From Liopterus haemorrhoidalis (taxonomy: Eukaryota; Arthropoda; Insecta; Coleoptera; Dytiscidae), in the NCBI GenBank assembly GCA_963971575.1, contig OZ020616.1:2252924-2316923 (forward strand): a DNA stretch of 64,000 bases, read 5' to 3'. The notes beneath the pieces are model-generated. The model made no database searches. It worked only from the letters and a program-made list of their open reading frames with translations, and was not told where the DNA came from. The position numbers and the translations under genes were made by a program. Of this stretch, positions 55,936 to 64,000 are shown in pieces; positions within the stretch are counted from its first letter, which is position 1; each line of letters begins with the position of its first letter.

Positions 55936-56640
55936 TTATCAATCTTTAATGTATACTGTAAAATACTTTATGATCTTGCATGAAATGCTCTAATTTATTA
56001 TTCTAAATACAAAAAATAAAATACAAAAGTATATACAATACCACTGAAAAAGTATTTTCAAATTCCAATACCAACAGCATTTTTAAGTATTTGAAATACA
56101 ATGATAAAAATAAAGATATGTACCAAATTTTACATCTCAACACTACGCCTATGAAGATATATTAAATTTAGTCCAGAGCTTAAATACGTCCTAGCACTAA
56201 TAATTAACTTTACCAAGTTACTGGTTGATGATGTAGATTCCTTCAATCTAACTTCTCTCCATTTATTGACATGTACAACATTCTACTATTATACATTTAA
56301 ATTACAAAGCGATCTTGAATCAAATATTTACTTAAAAACATAGAAATAAATTAAAAATTTTACGTTTAAAAGTAAAATACGCTTTTTAGAAGCAATCATT
56401 AAATCGAATAATTGTGTTAGGTAAACTACTTGAAAGGACGATTGAAAAACTCGTTGAAACACGTTGTTTATCATATCCAAATGATAAATAAATTACAATT
56501 GTTTACTTTTGATACGTGTCCCAAATGAATCTCTAAATTGTTTTTTTACCCAAAGCCGAGTAAAATACACATTTGCATAAGAAATTATTTTGTTTAAATT
56601 AAAATATTAAGTATTTTTTTATACTATCTATTCCAGTGTT
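55936..56640. other. No gene recognised
   Basis: AT-rich with no recognised element ends. Confidence 0.3.
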
Positions 56641-56679
56641 TCTAAATAAGAAACGTACCGCGGACCAGTAAAGGGTGAC

Positions 56680-56940
56680 GATTTTCCCGCTTTTTGCCGC
56701 ACTGTGCCGCATTCTAACATTTTGTCCCGCATTAAGATGCGTCCCGCAAAAGTCCCGCATTTTAACATTTTGTCCCGCATTGTCCCGCATTTTGTAACTT
56801 GTATTTGAGGAAAAGAGGATTGGATTTGGGAAAGAGGACCTTTTTTTTGCTCTTTACTTGGATTTGGGAGAAGAGGACCTTTTTTTGCTCTTCACTTGGA
56901 TTTGGGAGATGAGGACTTTTTTTTTGCTCCGTCCCGCATT
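56680..56940. repeat. Two adjacent minisatellites
   Basis: GTCCCGCATTTTAACATTTT units (five or so, 56680-56800) are followed by three units of about 37 bp with CTTGGATTTGGGAGAAGAGG and ACCTTTTTTTGCTCT (56811-56938). The second array matches, inverted, motifs at 4.0, 17.2 and 59.4 kb. Confidence 0.75.
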
Positions 56941-57052
56941 GCCTTCTTAAGAAAATGGTAGAACAGTAAGTTCAACAACCTTATAAACCATGGACACATA
57001 TACCGATATATTTTATTATTTAACGTTTTATTTTAAAATTATGTGACTTTAA

Positions 57053-57120
57053 CTAGCTCTGAGGAAGATTTGATTAAAATCGAAACGTAAGCTTAGTTAA
57101 ATAAACTTTTTTATTTATTT
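57053..57120 (+). repeat. 3' end-like motif of an insect retroelement
   Basis: GCTCTGAGGAAGATTTGATT and AAAATCGAAACGTAAG form a phrase frequent at the 3' ends of dispersed insect repeats. Family not determined. Confidence 0.3.
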
Positions 57121-57157
57121 CTACACCTGTCCGACTCCCATAAACTTAACTATTATA

Positions 57158-58472
57158 CAAGATGTCTCACAAGAAATTTTATATTTAGTGGATCGATTAA
57201 AAAAAAAAGTAAGCCGTATATAGAAAAAATGTTTATTAATTATTAAAATACACTTTTTGGGGATTTATTTCTTAAAAATAATATCGTCTAAATGTAGACC
57301 CTCGCGTTCTCGGCACTCATTTAATCGAACAGTAAAATTACTTATGACGTCTCGGCAGGTGTACTCAGGGATGGCTGCCATTTCGTGACTGATATTTTCT
57401 TTCAAATGCGCCAGTGAAGTCGGTTTATTGGCGTAAACTTCAGATTTAAGATAACCCCATAGGAAAAAGTCCATAGAGGTTAAATCTGGACTGCGTGGAG
57501 GCCAATTTATGTCACCTCTCCGGGAGATCAATTTGCCTGAGAAAATTTCACGAACACGTGGCAGAGACATATTGGACGTGTGTGAAGTTGCTCCGTCCTG
57601 TTGGAACCATGTTCTTTGGTTATAGCCAGGAAAGTTTTGCAGTTCAGGTACCAAGAAGTTGTCTAACATCTCCACATAACGCTCTGAATTCACTGTAACT
57701 GCACGCCCCCTTTCGTCTTCAAAAAAGTAAGGGCCGATAATTCCTCGCGCCGACATCGCAGCCCATACGGTCACTTTAGGCGAATGTAGGGGTTTCTGAT
57801 GTTTGCGTTTCGGATTCGTTGCACTCCAGTAGCGGCAGTTCTGCTTATTTACGTGGCCATTAAGATGAAAATGAGCTTCATCCGAAAACAAAATGTTGGT
57901 AAACGTTGAAAATCGCTCAATCACCTGATTTACGAAATTAAGCCTCTGACTGGCATCTTGGGGCTTTAATTCTTGCACCAATTGAATTTTGTAGGGGTGC
58001 AGCTTTAGGTCTTTGTGCATAATGCGATGTAATGATGATCTATGCACATTTAAAACACTTGCGCGCTTCCGAATTGAAAGGTTCGGGTCGTTCGTCACGA
58101 ACAGACTGATTAACATTCTCCACGTTTTCTACCGTTCTTGATGACCTAGGTCGCCCGGATTTTGAATTATCCAGCGTTGTACCAGTCTCTTCAAACTTTT
58201 TAACCCAATGTCGAATGAGAGGAATGCTTGGCGCATCATTTAAGTAGCGAAAACCTCGAATACTGCAGAATTTTCTACGCGCTACAGTCGCCGAATCACC
58301 GTTTTTGTAAAACTCTCGCACGCATAACGCGCGGTCTGCTCCCGAGAAACGCTCCATAGCGATTGAATTCCCAAGAGCCAGGCTACCGATTGACATAACC
58401 CCCGCGCCCCTCGGATACGTTGCTTTCACGCAGTAAGCTAAATAAATATAAAATTTCTTTTGAGACACCTTG
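57158..58472 (-). mobile_element. DD41D mariner, copy 1, 1315 bp, TA target duplication
   Basis: 30-bp TIRs (CAAGGTGTCTCAAAAGAAAT at the 58472 end; two differences at the other end), flanked by TA at 57156-57157 and 58473-58474. Structurally complete. Confidence 0.9.
57265..58396 (-). pseudogene. DD41D mariner transposase with one frameshift
   Basis: Start assigned to the ATG at 58396 (MSIGSLALGNSIAMERF) or 58357. The N-terminal helix-turn-helix (CVREFYKNGDSATVARRKFC; HWVKKFEETGTTLDNSKSG) runs to VNQSVRDE, where 4 extra bases near 58090 shift the frame. The rest reads DPNLSIRKRASVLNVHRSSL, FSDEAHFHLNG (first D), FQQDGATSH (second D) and PRSPDLTSMDFFLWGYLK (third D). 41 residues separate the last two aspartates. 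Copy 2 lacks the 4 bases. All catalytic residues are present but the protein cannot be made whole. Confidence 0.9.
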
Positions 58473-58773
58473 TATTATCTACGGACATAATTCATCAACA
58501 TGTAGATAAACATATTATCTGGGAGTTTAAGTTTTAGGCTAAAATTGCGCTCGAGATCTAAAACGGCGCAACCTACGCCATTGGTTCATTTTCATTCGTC
58601 AGTATATATATATGGTGTGCATTTGGCCATTTTAATTTTACCCTATCCAAAACGGTAAGGTTGTTTTCCCGATAATTTGAGGTAGATATCTGTATCATGT
58701 TATGATCAGCAATGAAATAATTATTTGGTAGTGAATACCGAAATGGGAGTGGAGAGATGTTCGATAGACTTAA

Positions 58774-59150
58774 CCGCTTAAGGACTACGCCCGAGTATGC
58801 TCGGGCGGCTATTATGTACGAAAATTCCCACACCCGAGATAACTCGGGCAAGCTTTACCTGCAGAAAAGATCACTCCCGAATGTACTCGGGCAAAAATAA
58901 ATACAATTCATGGTATGTGGAAGCGAGACAAGGCATAATTATTAATTATGATGAATAAAAATGAATATTTTTTTATGAATTTCTTTTATTTCTCGGCCCA
59001 CACTATGCACCATAATATCAACTTTAAATCCCATTTTGGGCCCGAAATAGCTTTTATGAAGGATATATATGTTCAGTATACAAAATTCATTCATAAAAAA
59101 AAGTGTTTTTTTTAATTTTTTAATTTTTTATTTAATGATTACTGAAGGGG
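58774..59150. mobile_element. piggyBac-like MITE with TTAA flanks
   Basis: TTAA at 58770-58773 and 59151-59154. Ends CCGCTTAAGGA and the mirror of CCCCTTCAGTA. Near the left end CCCGAG-N4-CTCGGG-type palindromes occur three times (58799, 58843, 58876). The interior is AT-rich, without coding sequence. Confidence 0.6.
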
Positions 59151-59331
59151 TTAAATAGCTTTCTATTATTAAGGGCATGTTTCTATTTCTCCAATAATTC
59201 GACGTTAGAACCTCTGTACAATACTGATCTATAGGTCTTTTGATAGGGCTTTTGATCTGCATACGATGAAGTATAAATCTTGCTGATCGAATTTTTCTGC
59301 GCAGTTCAAGTGGCATTACGTTTGTTTCTGC

Positions 59332-59580
59332 CAGAGCCGGCGCTAGGATTTGCGGGGCCATGTGCGAGAAGAGCAAAAAGAGTCTTCACTTGCCAGATCC
59401 AAGTGAGGAGCAAAAAAAAAGGTCCTCATCTCCATGCGTCGGGCCTGTTGTTGACCGCAAGACCTCCTGTTCAGATCCAAGTGAGGAGCAAAAAAAAAAA
59501 TCTCCATGCGCGGGGCCTGTTGATGACCGCGGGGCCTGTTGATGACCGCGGGGCCTGTTGTTGACAGCGGGGCCTCCTGT
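59332..59580 (+). repeat. hAT-like end with GGTCCTC minisatellite and 19-bp repeats
   Basis: CAGAGCCGGCGCTAGGATTT resembles a hAT terminus. Two units with GATCCAAGTGAGGAGCAAAA and GGTCCTCATCTCC follow, then three GC-rich units CGGGGCCTGTTGATGAC (59511-59570). Open frames here are repeat artefacts. Confidence 0.6.
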
Positions 59581-60350
59581 ACAGCACCTTATAATATGTA
59601 ATTTTGTAATTTGTATTTTGACTGATTTTGAAACAATACCTACTTTGTATAGTATCTTAGTCAATAAACATTATTATTACTATTATTATTATAACAAATG
59701 CACAGAATAATAAAGAGGGAAGATTATGTGCCAAGAGAGGAATAAATTTAATAGACTGACATTAATTAACCTGGCAAATTAAGACATTTTTAACACTTGT
59801 TCAACAGCAACAGGTGTTTTTGTGAAGGTAGTATTACACTTGTGACATGTATCTACGTAAACTTGATTCTGTTTTCTGTTCTACCAAAGTTTGATAAAAA
59901 AAAAAAATACATGAACTGTTCATTTTGTGTAATACCTAGTAAGTTGAGAAGAAAGGAATATCAGGACAGTATTTGGAAGATAATATTTTAAATGTAAAAT
60001 AATTTCTTGTTAAAAAAGTTTTAAGACGCTAGTCAGCGATTTTTTTATTACTATTAATTCTCCTATATGTCTCTATACCACTGGTTGCCAACCTTTTTTT
60101 AATCGCGATCCTTTTTAGAATTTTTAAAAATATTCGCGACCCCCTTTCTCATCCGCCATATTTGATTAATAAATCAAAAAATTAAGGGGTTGACAAAATA
60201 TATTTTAGGACTTAAAAAGAGTGATGATACTTTTTATTAAGTATTAATTATTAACGATTAATATGATGATTGAAATTGTATCTGCTTAACAAGTCTTATA
60301 ATTCTTGGTTGAGTTTTTATCAAAGCCAATCGCATGTCGCACTAGATTTT
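59581..60350. other. No gene recognised
   Basis: AT-rich. A hAT-like phrase CACTGGTTGCCAACC at 60080 with CGCGACCCCC downstream is reminiscent of the MITE at 48780, but no partner end is seen. Confidence 0.3.
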
Positions 60351-60354
60351 ATAT

Positions 60355-61031
60355 AATTTCCTTGCAAAGGAAAGGCGACAGATATACGAGGCAGGAGGGG
60401 GATCTGAGGTGAGAAACGCTGCCAGAACACATTCAGTTGGGAAATGGCAAGAGGAGTGGTCCAGGAATCAGGACAAAGGGCAGTGGACAAAAAGGCTTAT
60501 CCCCAACATACCAGAGTGGCTGGCCTGCAAGTTCAGGAACATAGACTACTATGTCACGCAAGCCCTGACAGCTCATGGGTCTTTTAAGTCCTTCACACTG
60601 AGGATTGGGAAGACCAGGACGACGACTGTACCCACTGCGGCGCAGTCGACACAGCCGAACATACATTATTCATATGCGGGAGATGGACTGCAGAAAGATT
60701 GCGAGCATACATTATAACAGAAGAATGATACCCGACAACTTGGTCCAGCTTATGCGGCACTCCAGGGAAAACTGGGAAACGGTGCGGCAGATGATGTCAG
60801 TCATTATGAAGAGGAAGGAGACAGAGGAGCGAGAAAGACAGAGTAGGGGAATGTGAGGATAGGTTGAGCTAGCCTGTTCCCTCAAAGATGAAAATCACCA
60901 TAGATAATTCCTTGGTGGGAAAAAAGAGGCAAGCAGGGTTTTTAGTCGGTAGACCAATTGAAGGAGATTCCGACACTACCAGATTGGTGTCTATAAAAGA
61001 TTTCACCTGAATAAAAAAAAAAAAAAAAACA
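60355..61031 (+). pseudogene. 5'-truncated non-LTR retrotransposon 3' end
   Basis: The frame reads LAKERRQIYEAGGGSE, VGKWQEEWSRNQDKGQWTKR, LIPNIPEWLACKF, then after frameshifts DDDCTHCGAVDTAEHTLFIC, whose C-x2-C-x7-H-x4-C spacing is the zinc knuckle at the C-terminus of R1/I/jockey-type ORF2 proteins. The tail NLVQLMRHSRENWETVRQMM and KETEERERQSRGM follows, then a 3' UTR and an A-run at 61014-61030. Reverse transcriptase and endonuclease are absent, as usual for 5' truncation. The A-run abuts a family-2 repeat, so its ownership is uncertain. Confidence 0.8.
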
Positions 61032-61690
61032 GCTGTGGCCACCACAGGACCGACCGCCATCATAAAGTACTTCATAAAGTAATACATTCTAGCAGCAGAG
61101 TAGAAATAACTTGGCCTAATATTTTCTAACAGAGATATTATTTATCATGACCATGGAAACGTTACATATAAGTATGAAAAAATTGAGACTTTCGAAAAAT
61201 TTTACAAAAATTATTCGAAATTTTTCGTTTTATCAAAAAACGTCGCAAATAAAAGTTATTAATTATTGCTTTTATAGAAACTTTTGTTCAATAAATTTTT
61301 TCGAAATATTTTTCTGTTGTGAAATATTCATAAAAATCTTAAAATCGACACGAGTAAACTCCCATTTTTAGTCAACCAATTTTTACCAAAAGTTGATCGT
61401 GCCATTGATAGCAGAAGCTTAAATATGAAGTTTCATAAAAATCCTTTAAGCCGAATTTGCTCTGCACGTGTACACAGACGGACAGACAGACAGACGGACA
61501 GACAGACGGACAGACGGACAGACAGACGGACAGACAGACAGACGGACAGACATACCGACAGACATCATGCTAAAAATAGTCAAAACGTTATATAGGGACC
61601 TCAATTCGTGGAGATCCATCGAAATCTAGAAATGTCAAAATCGGTATGATCACAATACCTCCCTTATATATGTTGGCGGTCGGTAAAAAA
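61032..61690 (-). repeat. Family-2 interspersed repeat, inverted copy
   Basis: The longest family-2 copy: CAGCTGTGGCCACCACAGGA at 61032, the (GRCA)n array at 61481-61563, ATGTTGGCGGTCGGT at the right end. It separates a retrotransposon tail from a hAT fossil. Confidence 0.7.
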
Positions 61691-61691
61691 A

Positions 61692-62165
61692 AGATTTTTA
61701 TAATGGACAATTGTCACCAAAGAGTCGCGCACTTCTTGCAAAGGCTTTGGAGAAGTCTGGATCACAAGGGCAAATCGGTGTATCATGCAGTGTAATCCCT
61801 TTGCTTGGGTGCAAACTTCTTAAATTTTTGACTGAAAGCCCGATTTCGATCCAAGCATGGCTGGTGCTCCATCGGTACACAATCCACACAAGTTTTTCCA
61901 TTGTAAATCATTACTTTCAAAGAATGAACTTATCATCTCCATGACGTCTTCACCTTTCGCAGCAGTTTTTAATGCTCTACAAAACAGAAACTCTTCTTTA
62001 ATGTCCTTCAAGTGAATATATCTCACGAAAACGGGCGACTCCCCAAAAATGCCAAGGCGACCCACCGGTTGTGAACTAACAGCTACTCTATACTGACTGA
62101 AGTAGTTCCAAGTTAATTTGTGACAGAGATTGGAAACTTCTTTAAGAATGGATTTTATGTTACAT
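61692..62165 (-). pseudogene. hAT (ZBED/Charlie-like) transposase central region
   Basis: The minus strand reads FVRYIHLKDIKEEFLFCRAL, KTAAKGEDVMEMISSFFES and LCGLCTDGAPAMLGSKSGF, the conserved catalytic-region block with CTDGAPAM. After a frameshift it continues GLHCMIHRFALVIQTSPKPL, QEVRDSLVTIV. This is the core of Charlie-type hAT transposases, also seen in domesticated ZBED5/SCAND3-like genes. Both the N-terminal BED finger and the C-terminal dimerisation part are missing; the left side is cut by family 2. Inactive. Confidence 0.8.
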
Positions 62166-62551
62166 AATAGAGGGACTCAATAATTCGAAACGACATTTTG
62201 AAATTGATTTTACCTAAGAAACCATAATGTAATAACAGTTAGGTAGGGTCAGCTCTCAGAAAATAAGCTAAGATTTCGTCTTCTCAACGGTCAAGGGTGG
62301 ACCTCTGATGCCATCCCAAATTCTGTCTTAATTAATTTCATCAGTGTGCTCTTAGTATATCTACCTCTGTTTAAATTCAATTTAGCAGAGTAGCTTGATA
62401 TTTCTTCCTACTTTTTATTTATTTATTCTATGAAAACAAAATCAAACAATTCGTTAATTCGATGGGTAGACTAGGATAAATTAAGCATTATATTATTCTG
62501 GACATACAGTTTTTATTATAATAAATTAAAATGTTCTATTTTTATAATTAC
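62166..62551. other. No gene recognised
   Basis: AT-rich; may include decayed flanks of the hAT fossil. CAGTGGCGTAACTA at 62552 resembles a hAT end immediately before HINE copy I. Confidence 0.3.
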
Positions 62552-62572
62552 CAGTGGCGTAACTAAAAGCAA

Positions 62573-63019
62573 AAAAATTGATGTGAAGTGTGAATTTTCA
62601 CACATTGCAGGGTTTCGCAGGTATATAATAAGTAAAGGTGGCATGCTGAGTGTGTAGGACAAATTTTGCTTTGTAGTAATCACGGCAAAATGAACGAAAT
62701 TTTTAAAATAATTTATCGTCTGTTAATCTAAGAGCTTTAAAAACAAATTTTATGTTAAAATATTTTTTTGTTAATTTTAATTCGAATACCTAATACCATT
62801 AATCAGGTTTCTAAATATGTGCAGTATTTTTTTTTATATAGCAAGGTTCATTAAGATTTTGAAAATTGCGCCTATGGCTTCCATTGGTTGTTTTAAGTCA
62901 TATGTTCCGCTCCTCTGGTTTCGTATACATGACACATAGAATGAAAATATAATTCCAACAATTCCAATTGGTTATTAAATTAACGCTCTTATAAATTAAA
63001 TGCAACATTCTCCAAAATA
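62573..63019 (-). mobile_element. HINE copy I, 3' part, interrupted by mariner
   Basis: The GTGTGAAAATTCACAC hairpin end and the segment up to the AAAATATAACTAG stretch are present. The DD41D mariner copy 2 is inserted at TA there; the rest of the HINE would lie beyond the window. Confidence 0.75.
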
Positions 63020-64000
63020 CAAGGTGTCTCAAAAGAAATTTTATATTTAGTGGATCGATTAAAAAAAAAGTAAGCCGTATATAGAAAAAATGTTTATTAA
63101 TTATTAAAATACACTTTTTGGGGATTTATTTCTTAAAAATAATATCGTCTAAATGTAGACCCTCGCATTCTCGGCACTCATTTAATCGAACAGTAAAATT
63201 ACTTATGACGTCTCGGCAGGTGGACTCAGGGATGGCTGCCATTTCGTGACGGATATTTTCTTTCAAATGCGCCAGTGAAGTCGGTTTATTGGCGTAAACT
63301 TTAGATTTAAGATAACCCCATAGGAAAAAGTCCATAGGGGTTAAATCTGGACTGCGTGGAGGCCAATTTATGTCACCTCTCCGGGAGATCAATTTGCCTG
63401 AGAAAATTTCACGAACACGTGGCAGAGACATATTGGACGTGTGTGAAGTTGCTCCGTCCTGTTGGAACCATGTTCTTTGGTTATAGCCAGGAAAGTTTTG
63501 CAGTTCAGGTAACAAGAAGTTGTCTAACATCTCCACATAACGCTCTGAATTCACTGTAACTGCACGCCCCCTTTCGTCTTCAAAAAAGTAAGGGCCGATA
63601 ATTCCTCGCGCCGACATCGCAGCCCATACGGTCACTTTAGGCGAATGTAGGGGTTTCTGATGTTTGCGTTTCGGATTCGTTGCACTCCAGTAGCGGCAGT
63701 TCTGCTTATTTACGTGGCCATTAAGATGAAAATGAGCTTCATCCGAAAACAAAATGTTGGTAAACGTTGAAAATCGCTCAATCACCTGATTTACGAAATT
63801 AAGCCTCTGACTGGCATCTTGGGGCTTTAATTCTTGCACCAATTGAATTTTGTAGGGGTGCAGCTTTAGGTCTTTGTGCATAATGCGATGTAATGATGAT
63901 CTATGCACATTTAAAGCACTTGCGCGCTTCCGAATTGAAAGGTTCGGGTCGTCACGAACAGACTGATTAACATTCTCCACGTTTTCTACCGTTCTTGATG
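63020..64000 (-). mobile_element. DD41D mariner, copy 2 (runs off the window)
   Basis: Begins CAAGGTGTCTCAAAAGAAAT after TA at 63018-63019 and matches copy 1 almost base for base to the window end. Its 5' TIR is outside the window. Confidence 0.9.
63126..64000 (-). CDS. DD41D mariner transposase, open where visible (partial)
   Basis: From the window edge through VNQSVRDDPNLSIRKRASAL the frame is continuous, without the 4-bp insertion of copy 1. FSDEAHFHLNG, FQQDGATSH and PDLTPMDFFLWGYLK give three catalytic aspartates with 41 residues between the last two; the protein ends LHLDDIIFKK. About seven amino-acid differences from copy 1. If the outside part is intact this may be a functional transposase able to act on copy 1 and on shorter relatives. 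Confidence 0.85.
   Translation of the reverse strand, partial: SRTVENVENVNQSVRDDPNLSIRKRASALNVHRSSLHRIMHKDLKLHPYKIQLVQELKPQDASQRLNFVNQVIERFSTFTNILFSDEAHFHLNGHVNKQNCRYWSATNPKRKHQKPLHSPKVTVWAAMSARGIIGPYFFEDERGRAVTVNSERYVEMLDNFLLPELQNFPGYNQRTWFQQDGATSHTSNMSLPRVREIFSGKLISRRGDINWPPRSPDLTPMDFFLWGYLKSKVYANKPTSLAHLKENIRHEMAAIPESTCRDVISNFTVRLNECRECEGLHLDDIIFKK

Noticed and set aside
57495..57698. Plus-strand frame repeated at 63356-63559
   Set aside because: Antisense shadow of the DD41D transposase; duplicated only because the mariner is.
59386..59664. Frames across the GC-rich 19-bp repeats
   Set aside because: Generated by tandem repeats and the minisatellite; no independent support.

Overview
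This is AT-rich nuclear DNA from an insect. It has one recognisable host coding exon, interrupted and decayed transposase genes, no operons, short introns with GT/AG borders, and dense nested DNA transposons. The host exon encodes the N-terminal two thirds of an FMRFamide-receptor-like GPCR (2250-2951, minus strand). The order or species cannot be fixed from sequence alone. Almost everything else is mobile-element sequence.

Layout. 1-660: a small ATG exon with a donor site, unrecognised. 910-2198: mariner fragment, truncated Helentron-like element (called HINE here) with a nested palindromic MITE, and a hAT-like end, all in the intron next to the receptor exon. 3.4-9.5 kb: more HINEs, a second (GTCY)n repeat family and mariner remnants. 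10.1-12.9 kb: hAT and Harbinger fossils. 13.6-17.2 kb: HINEs. 17.5-21.1 kb: three elements with related GGGTCTAT ends, two of them forming a 2-kb inverted pair and one a deleted HARBI1-type Harbinger. 21.3-27.0 kb: mariner inside a Harbinger-like MITE, then a hAT MITE holding two Harbinger-like elements at one TAA target, one of which contains a composite hAT unit. 27.3-31.4 kb: foldback elements, a DD41D transposase fragment and a HINE. 31.5-46.1 kb: a block with few transposons, several splice-bounded exon-like segments, then a succession of unrelated local tandem arrays. I read it tentatively as a long non-coding locus. 46.2-64 kb: foldbacks, a SINE, hAT elements, a Tc1-like gene with an intron, a deleted IS630/Tc1-type element, two near-identical DD41D mariners, a piggyBac-like MITE, a non-LTR 3' end and a hAT fossil.

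The most interesting observations: (1) two copies of a 154-bp hAT MITE bound a 1.77-kb unit whose outer flanks match as an 8-bp target duplication and whose inner flanks match as a different 8-mer; (2) HINE copies carry different tRNA-like cassettes at the same internal position; (3) the repeat-composite 31.5-46.1 kb locus; (4) two Harbinger-type elements sharing one TAA target. No functional tRNA, rRNA or CRISPR was found. Coordinates of decayed repeats are by eye and may be off by some bases.
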